Shown piece after piece: positions 28,801 through 37,800 of a DNA stretch of 64,000 bases. The stretch covers positions 12,247,001 to 12,311,000 of the forward strand of contig OY540813.1 of the NCBI GenBank assembly GCA_961205875.1, in the 5' to 3' direction. This DNA is from Sialis fuliginosa (lineage: Eukaryota > Arthropoda > Insecta > Megaloptera > Sialidae). A program made the translations under genes and the position numbers. The notes beneath the pieces are model-generated. The model was not told the DNA's origin. It made no database searches and saw only the letters and a list, made by a program, of their open reading frames with translations. The stretch's first letter is position 1, and each line of letters starts with the position of its first letter.

Positions 28801-31800
28801 ATTATCTATATCATAGATTAAAACAACACAAAATGCGTATGGAAGAAAGAAGGATGAACCTTTACTAATGTAATAAACCGATTAATGAGGAGAGATGTTT
28901 TACACGACGCGGCGCACTTTTAGCATATACCATTTTTTTTTAATTTAAATCGACCAAAAATTAATTCAATACCTTAACCCATTAACGCCCAAAAGAAAAG
29001 AAAAACATGCAGAATATTTTATTAAATTAAATTAAGTACACATACAATATATTTAACTAAATATTACAACACAAACATTTTTTTACATTTAAAAAAAAAA
29101 TAACGGCATGTATTCGAGTGAGTAAATTTGGCAGATATGAAGCCTATTTTGTGTGAGACTGTTTTTATGATATCATTTTTTTAGATAAACTTAATTTAAA
29201 AATCAAGTTATGTGTATATTTAAGTTATTCCATATGATTTAAACAAAATTCGAAATCACATGCTTCAGTTGCATAAAATATGTATATTAGCATAGCAATT
29301 AAAAAGATTTTGTTTATTGCACTACAAGCATCTGATTTTGAAGAAAATATTGTGAATTAATATCCATAGAAAGCAGCACGAATTGTAAAATGAGGTGTAC
29401 ACAAATGTGTACGGCGGGCGTTAATAGGTTAATGTCAATAAATCTTAACAATGAAAAATATTTAACAGTAAGATTATTCAAAAAGCATATCGAATGGAAT
29501 TTTTCCAGTTAAAAATATAATTTCGAATAAGTGTTGGTAATATTCAAACACGACTGCAAAATTGTATGTGTGAAACAACTCTGCATATACCCACACTTTA
29601 AGGTGATTTCTCGGAACAACGATAATGAGTTTTTTAACATGATTTTATTACCTAAAAGTAATAGGTAATGAAATTACTGTACAAATGGTGTTGAGACTAT
29701 ATAATAATAAATTCAATTTGTTAAGTGTATATAGTTGTAAGAATCATCCTATTTATTTATTTTATTAATTTGCAAGTTGTTGTACAAGTCAATAACAATA
29801 TAATTATAATTATATCTATTATTTTTGAATGATTTAATAACAAAAGCTTCCAGATTATGTACAAACAATATACCTTTAATGGATCTTGACTTCTGGGTAT
29901 AAATTGTGTTGGTTTGATCGTTCTATCGATACATTGTAATAGATGAAACGCTGGTCAATAGAACGAACACACCGACGCGGCTTATACCTAGAAATCAAGA
30001 TTCGTATCTTGTGGAAAGAATATTGGAGACACAAACCTCATTATCTTCTCCTGCGAGAACAACAAGAAAGAAGTCAAGCAGTTAGAAAAAAAAACTAAAA
30101 AAACCTTGCAATATCTCAACAATTCTTGCCACAAATAATAAAGAAATATTTGAAGAAATCTTTAAGTTTCTAAAGGACATAAATATGGAAATTTAAACTA
30201 CCTAGTTTCAAACCAAACCTTAATTTCCTGAAAAACTGGCCTTTAATTCTATACACTTGCGTTTATAGGCCCAACAGCAAACTCTCCTCCATCTATAATC
30301 CTGAATAATAATTAAATAAATAAATAAATAAATAAAATTTTAAAAAAAATAAAAAATAAAAATATAGAATAAATATTTAATAAGTATAATGAAAAAAGCA
30401 ACAACAAAAAAGATTCATATATAAATTGCTTCATTATTTTATTTTCATAAACTTTTTACTCGGAATCTTCTTTTTTTAGAGGAAAAATGGAAGAGACACA
30501 AAACGTTTAAACAAATAATACAGTTTTTTTATAGATGTAAAAGACAAAAGTTGTTTGTTTTCATTAATAAAATACGATGGTGCAATAAAAAATATAAGTT
30601 CGTATTAATAAAAAATGTTTGCATTAAACCAAATAAAAAATAAACTATGCCATTTTTCCCCCTCGATCCATAGAATTACTTTAATTACTAAAATATTTCG
30701 TTGTATCAACTTAAAATTTACAAAAAAAAATATTACCAACCCTGTAATAAATTGTCATGAAAACTGTGGGGAAGACATCGGTATTTTACCCCAAAATAAA
30801 AACGAAATGGCAGGATATATATTCCTTGTGGATTCTAACATCATATTCTCAATGACAGTTCTGAAAGCATATAGGAAATTTAGTTTCATATATACGAGTA
30901 CTCTGTGTGCACATTTTTTATAACAGGACAGTCAAGAATTACACTATAAAATATATACCCACGCGATGAAATTGGCTTTTAAACTGAGTTCTTTTTATGC
31001 TGTGGGATAAATTCTTTCCACTAAATACAAATATGAAATTTCTTTTTTGATATATTGGTATTTTTTCGACTCTTTGAAAAAATGATAGAACAAGCAGTTT
31101 GTTGGTGACATGTTGTTGAATTTATGGCTATTTATAAATAAATATGTATACATTTTAAAATGATATTGTATCAAGATTATGTATACAAATAGGAACTTTA
31201 ATAAATCGATTTTTCATATTTATTTACAAAATATCATACGTTTTACCTAATTTATATATCAATGAACTAAATTATTCTAGACCAATATTATACGATCTCG
31301 GGGTTATTTTAGTGTACAGCTCTAGCTTGTTTACGCAGCTCTGAAATTGAAATCTGCAGTTCTAAAAGTTATTTTGTACAGTGCGTAATGATGAATTTGA
31401 AAAACAAAATAAAATTTCTTAAATTATTATGGTATATAACCTAACCTGAAAGAATTTTTTTATTTGCTTTGCTTCAAATTGTGCAGTTCTAAAATTTTCT
31501 TAAAATAACTACTGCACATACTTTTGGTGACACGCGAAAGGGTTTCAACAATTTCGTAGAATTAGTCGCAGTGGCGTAGTAAGAAAACATTTCGGAGGGG
31601 TAAATACATATGATGTTTTCTCAAAAGATACGTTTTTTTTAGAACACTGAATATTTCAGGGAGGGGGTTCGTCCCCCCCCCCCCGCCCGTTACTTCACCA
31701 CTGATTAGCCGTCTTTATATCTGAACGGCTCATTAAAAATCGAAAACATAAAACTTTAAAAAGCTGTTACTACAAAAATATAAATAACTTCAATTTATAA

Positions 31801-34800
31801 GGCATTCCCAACTTTCTAAACATTTTACCTGAAATTGTTCCATCCCTGTTATCAAAGACACACACTCCCATTTCACCCCACCCTCACCTTTGACCCACCA
31901 TCCTCGCAATCCCTTGCTTGAGTAGGCCCTGATGGCTACTATCATTTTTATACAATCTGTTATGATGGAGAATGCATGTATCATATAATAGATACAAGGG
32001 CATGAGGTTCTAAATCCTGATTAATATTTGAATCCTGTTTTAATGCACTCCTTTTCATTTTCGGCACGTCCTTTGATACGTTGAATTCCGAGATTTTATC
32101 TTTGCGGTAGATTAAATATTTATGTGTATATTTTCATTTTGTATTTACAGATTTGTATACGAATGTCGTATTTTTTTATGTATGGTCCAAGAATGAGGAA
32201 CCGGCAACCTTTCGAGACCCTCATGAATTATTGAAATATGTTATATAAGTCTTTGAAATAAATATATTTTTATAAAAAAAACTACAAATATACAATTTAG
32301 TTGGTACATAATAGTACATATGTATATATTTTGACACTTGTCGTCGGTAGGGCAGCACACGAGTCTCGTCTAGAATTTATTACTGATCATTTGAAAAATT
32401 AAAACTTTCTCGTCTCGGTCTTGTCTCGTCTATTTCTAAACTAACTGGGAAGTTTGCGTTGTTCTGATTGCCAATTCGATCAATGTTTAGTTATACATAT
32501 ATCTACATCAGTGGCGCCAGAGCCGGGGGTAGTGGAAGGGGCAGTTGTCCCTCCCCCAAAATTTTTAGTGTGGGGGCAATTACTTATTTTGCTCCCTCCC
32601 CCTAATTTGTTTTCTGTTTTTTAAGACGGGTTTGAAGCGACGTGTAATTAAAAAATCTATTTTCTGTAATTTTGTTACTCTTAAAAATTCTTAATTTTTG
32701 TAAACTTATGTTAAAGCTCACAAACAAATTATAAAATGTAACCACGAGTCTAGTCAGAGAAATAAAAATAAAAAGTGAGTACAGTGAAACCTCGTTAGTA
32801 TATACGTATTGCTTTAGTACGTTTTTTTCCTTTTTTAGGTCCAAGCATTTCTTTCCCTTTAAAAACGCACTAACGAAGTTCGATTGTATTTATATTTATT
32901 TTCATTTTTTAACAAATAATACGATATAATACGAAGTAAATTTTAATTTTTAAGAACGTCAAGTAAAAAAATTATGTCAGCTTAATTTTTGAGCCCCCCC
33001 CCCCATCCCTCCAGAAAAAATTGTTTCCGGCGCCACTGAAAGCAATGGATATTTTTAATGTACATATGACGAATATTGTTCATATTTTCAATTAAAACAA
33101 TATCTTATTACCACTACTGAAGTTGACTGAATCCTCATAGCTTGTACAAATTTATATTGTCTTCTTTTAAACTTAATTAATGGAATTCAATAAATTCTGC
33201 GTTTCTCTTATTCTTACTGAAAATATATTATTATAACTTATGTTATAATTGCAAAAAATCCATCCCAAGCTTTGTGAATAAATCTTAAATTGCCTTAGGA
33301 AGCTATCTCCATGTTTTCCTCAACAATATAATTTATATTTGCTTTTACGTTATTTAACTTCTCCATAAACCAGCCAGACGTACACATGAGCTGACATAAA
33401 ATACGTTATCATAAACTGTAACGCGACAGCCATAGCAATTTACCATGTACAAGCTGTTCTTAAAGAGTTCATGTACTTAAAAATTAACAAAGCGTATATT
33501 TTAATTATTTATTTCAAATAAGATAATTTAGAGCATAAATATTATTTATATTTGTATTGCAGAAAATAATTTAGTTTTTATAATGTTATACAAACCCGCC
33601 AAATTATGTAAATAAAGAGAGCAGTGTATGAGTATCTCTAGAAATTATATATGTAAATCTGAAATCCGAGTAAAATAAAATGTATTATAAGATTCTGAAA
33701 TAAATATTTTTATAAAGGGATTTTCCAAATCAGCCTTTATCTATGCCATCCTTTTATATCCATGTCGTATTTTTATCTTTATCCATCTTTCGTCCATACC
33801 CACATAATCTTCGTCTTTTTAAGGTAAAAAAATCTTCGCATTTAAACCGATCAATGATATCCACATTTTCCATGATTTTTTGATTAGATTTCACATATCA
33901 AATTATCAACAGATAATTTATTTTCAATAAATGAAGAAGAACACAACACAGTATTTTTTAAGTCTCAACTTCATATTGTTAAGTTGATTCTTAACAGCTA
34001 AACATTTTTATTACGACTAATGATGAGTTGTGAAATTTAAACATTAGACTCGCGGTTTTTCTTGCTGAAATGATATAGAAAAATTACATTATTTTTTAAT
34101 ATAATTATTCCTCATATTACTTGACGTTTTGTTGTCTCATTATCGTGTATCGGCTTATATCATTCGCACACATTAATACCGACTTTTTCGATATTTGCCA
34201 CCTCCGTGCATATTGACCTTTTGGAAAAGATAGTCTATTTATGTATTCATACAAATTCATAAAAATAGTCTTTAGTTTTTGAGTAAAAAAATACATACAC
34301 GAATATAAACAATATAATAATAAGAATAAAAACAATAAATCATTTGACGACGTTGAGGTACAGTGAAATGCAGAAGTGGTCGTCCAGTGTTCATTTAAAT
34401 TCGCTTATCTCAAACTTAGTAAGCTCCTCCCATTTGATTATTATAATATTTAAATCATTTCTCCATGTACCAAACAAAGACAGAAATTTTGAAACTCATT
34501 TGCTAGATAAAGTAGTACTCTTCGTTTATAGTACTCATGTATATTTGTGCGATTATTATTATGTCATTTATTGAAATTTGTGTAAGTAAATTTTGTGGCA
34601 ATAAATATTTGATATTCCGAATTTTAGTATTTAAATATGTTAACTTGATATAATATTAATTAATGCAATGGACGTATATTTGTGTTTTTATTTAAAATGA
34701 TGTAACTACATAAGCTCCACCCTATAAAAAGATAACCGATAATGTTTATCTTAATATTGTCGAATCTGTTGTAACCGATTCTGACCTTTAGGGTGACAGA

Positions 34801-37800
34801 GAACTTCTGAAACCCATAGTACCAACCGTTAATCGATGTTTACTTCTGGAGCAGCCTGTAACATCACTGATTACAACTCACGTAAATAGAGACAAAAGGA
34901 TAAAACAACAGTATCCTCTGAAGTTAGTTCACCAGGTGCTGCTGATATACTTCCTAGAATCGTTTCTCTTGTTTGACTTTCGGAACAGATTGTACACTAA
35001 ACGCATGCCCGTGAAACAAGATAGTATTTCGGTCCATGTAAACGGCGTTTTTCCGACACACAATTTTGTCTAAAGCAATTCCCTTAAGTGTAATTCAAGA
35101 CCGGAAGTGTTATCGGATATGTCCCCGTTTCCGGACACAAACTCCGGCGTGCACGTGTGAATGGCTTTCCGGGACTTCCTAAATTATTTTTATCTCCTCT
35201 TTGTTCTGCGCTAATTTAATTCTAAGATTGATAACGGCCCTTGTGTTAAATTGAAACGACTTAAACTGTTGTACTGTAATTGATTAAAACGTAGATGGTA
35301 TTTTTAATTTGGGTATAATTTAATTTAGACAAATTAAACATTAAATACCTGAGATATAAAGTGATTCGCCATTAAATCTAAGAGAAAGATTTATCAAGAA
35401 AGTGAACATAAGAGAAAGAAAGAAAGAAAGCATTATCTGGATAATTAATTATAGTTGTCTAGCATTCAAATAACAAGGAGTTTTATGATACTTTTGTGGG
35501 GAAATACTTTATGCCTTTTGAACACAATTCCCATTAACGAATAAAAGTTCTGGAACGCATATGTGTCAATAATCGAATGCAATACAAAAATAATATTGTC
35601 ATGTAGAAATACATTTGAAGATACGACGTGAATCGTTTTGTAAACATCAAAACTTTGGTTGGGGTGTTAAATTGGATTTGCAATTGGGTACATTTAGCGT
35701 ACAGGGGTGCGAATTAAATTAAAATGAGGGGGGAGATAGAATTTTTGTTCCCTTTTACATCATCGTAGCATATGTTTAAATACTGATAAGCACATTATTT
35801 GTGAGTAACAGTTGTAAAATATCATAAAATATTTGTGTGGGCATTGTTTTAGACTTGCAAAATGTGTGATAATGCGTTTATTATTATTAACCTTAAAATG
35901 TACAATGAAACATAAAATAAGTACCTAAATATTAATAAATTAACTATTCTATATTTAGATATACATATTTAATATGGCGTTCAAAATAATAAATAAAAAT
36001 GTAATAAGGCTTTTAAAAAACTGTGAAATTTGTAGACCCCCTTTACTTTATTATGAAAGTTTATTTCACAATCTATAATTTCCAAAAAAAAAAACATCGA
36101 CAATCTAATGGAAATTTATTATATATAAGCATTTAAACTTTACTAATGTAACTTTTATCTGCAATAATGTTTATCTTAATTGGGATATTTCTAAATGAAT
36201 ATAAAATTTTAAAAAAAAACTCATCCTAACATTTATCATTTACATAATTAAATAAAATTAGTGAAAATATTTTTGGTACTGTTTCGTCAATTTATTTACG
36301 TTTATTTATTTTGTTTCAGGTGGTCACACCAAAAAAACACGTCGATGTTTATTTATACGATTTACCACCATCGAGCACAACACCCACACCAACATCATCC
36401 CGCTGCAGTTCTTCGCAAAATTACAGTGTGCCTAGTCAACGTTACCCTAGCGACATCTGCGGTCAAAACAACACAAACATCATTCAAAATACAAACCACG
36501 ACAACAACGCTACTCTGGAAGCGAACCTTGCAGCGTACGATGTGCCACCTCGCGCCGTACCTATAAACTACGACATACCACGAAACTGGCGAAATTCTCC
36601 AGCTCCATCTGTTCCACAATCCCCACTACCAACAAACTCGCCATGTCCTACTACTAACTATTCATATCCCTCCCTCCCGCCACACAGATCGGCACATTCC
36701 CCTCTACCGCCTGTCCCCACCTATCTCGACCACACACAACAATCGCGCTATTCCCCTAATTCTAATCCCACGGCACATCCTTGTCCAACAAATGGAGATG
36801 ATATAAGTCGGTCTTCTTCTAGACGCGATTCTATCGATTCTTCCAGTTACGATGTACCCAGACCTTTACTATTTTCACAACATTTGATCAGCCCGAGTAG
36901 CTCAGCGAGTTCTTTGACAACCGGCGATTCTTTTAGCTCTTCAAACAGAAGCAGTTTAGCAAACATGCCAGATTACGATGTCCCAAAACCGAGTTTGAGC
37001 TTAAGTCAAAGTGGGATTCTCAATACGAACCAAACAAATCAAAACGGCGCTCAAAATGGAAGCCAGAGCAGCAACGGGCAGAATCAACAAGAGGTATTTT
37101 AGGTTGTTTATCAAAAATATTATAATAATTACGTGTAACGCTGTTTTCATTGTTCAAGCATGTTAATGTATATTTTTTAATTCATGCTTATTTTATTTAT
37201 TTACCATACGCTTTTTTAAATATAAAATATAAATTAATTGAAACTCGTCACGTGATTATTAAAAAAAATGCATATTCAAAAATTGTGAGCTACGATCAGA
37301 AGCTGGCCCATGATTTTGTACAATAAAAAAAAGCACCAATATCCAGGCCCGTAACTACCACCGAGACAGTGCCCGAGACCCCCGCCGTAGCGTAAAAATT
37401 GAGGTCTTCAATTTTTATATTTTGCAATTCTCATATTTTGGCAGAGCTCCTCAATCACTTGTTGCTCTGGGACCCCAAAGCTTCTAGTTACGACACTACC
37501 AATACCTTTTATTTTGACTTTTGAATAAAGAACGCTATATTACCTTATTTTATAATATCGCCTTTTAGGTCTCTTACTTGTTATTATGAAAACTCGAAAA
37601 TATAGTAGCTAACACTTATTTTTTTGTTATTTATACAAAACGCATTTATTTATTTTATGCTTATGCATGGTGCTATGATATTGATAGTAATAGACTGTAA
37701 TAGTTCTATTGTAGACCGTTATACCAATGACGACAATTACCGCCACTTCATGTTTTTAGATTTTATCCCGCGTTATTGCATTTCGGTGTAGAGCTGGGCG

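Larger units (their letters stand above)
10459..36319 (+). other. p130CAS intron 2, 25.9 kb, transposon-rich
   Basis: This intron lies between the SH3 exons and the YxxP exon. The donor is AAG|GTAAGA and the acceptor TTTGTTTCAG|GTG, both phase 0. I found no extra in-frame exon. It holds most of the transposon remnants in the window, which are listed one by one. Three patches stand out as more GC-balanced and apparently non-repetitive: 18140-18300, 22440-22640 and 34750-35240. Outside these I see only AT-rich sequence. Confidence 0.7.

Noticed and set aside
32509-33038. Perfect hAT target duplication for the CAGTGGCGCC element
   Set aside because: Flanks ATCTACAT and AAAGCAAT do not match, so no duplication is claimed.
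36395-36619. Minus-strand frame over the p130CAS substrate exon
   Set aside because: Antisense shadow of the YxxP coding exon.
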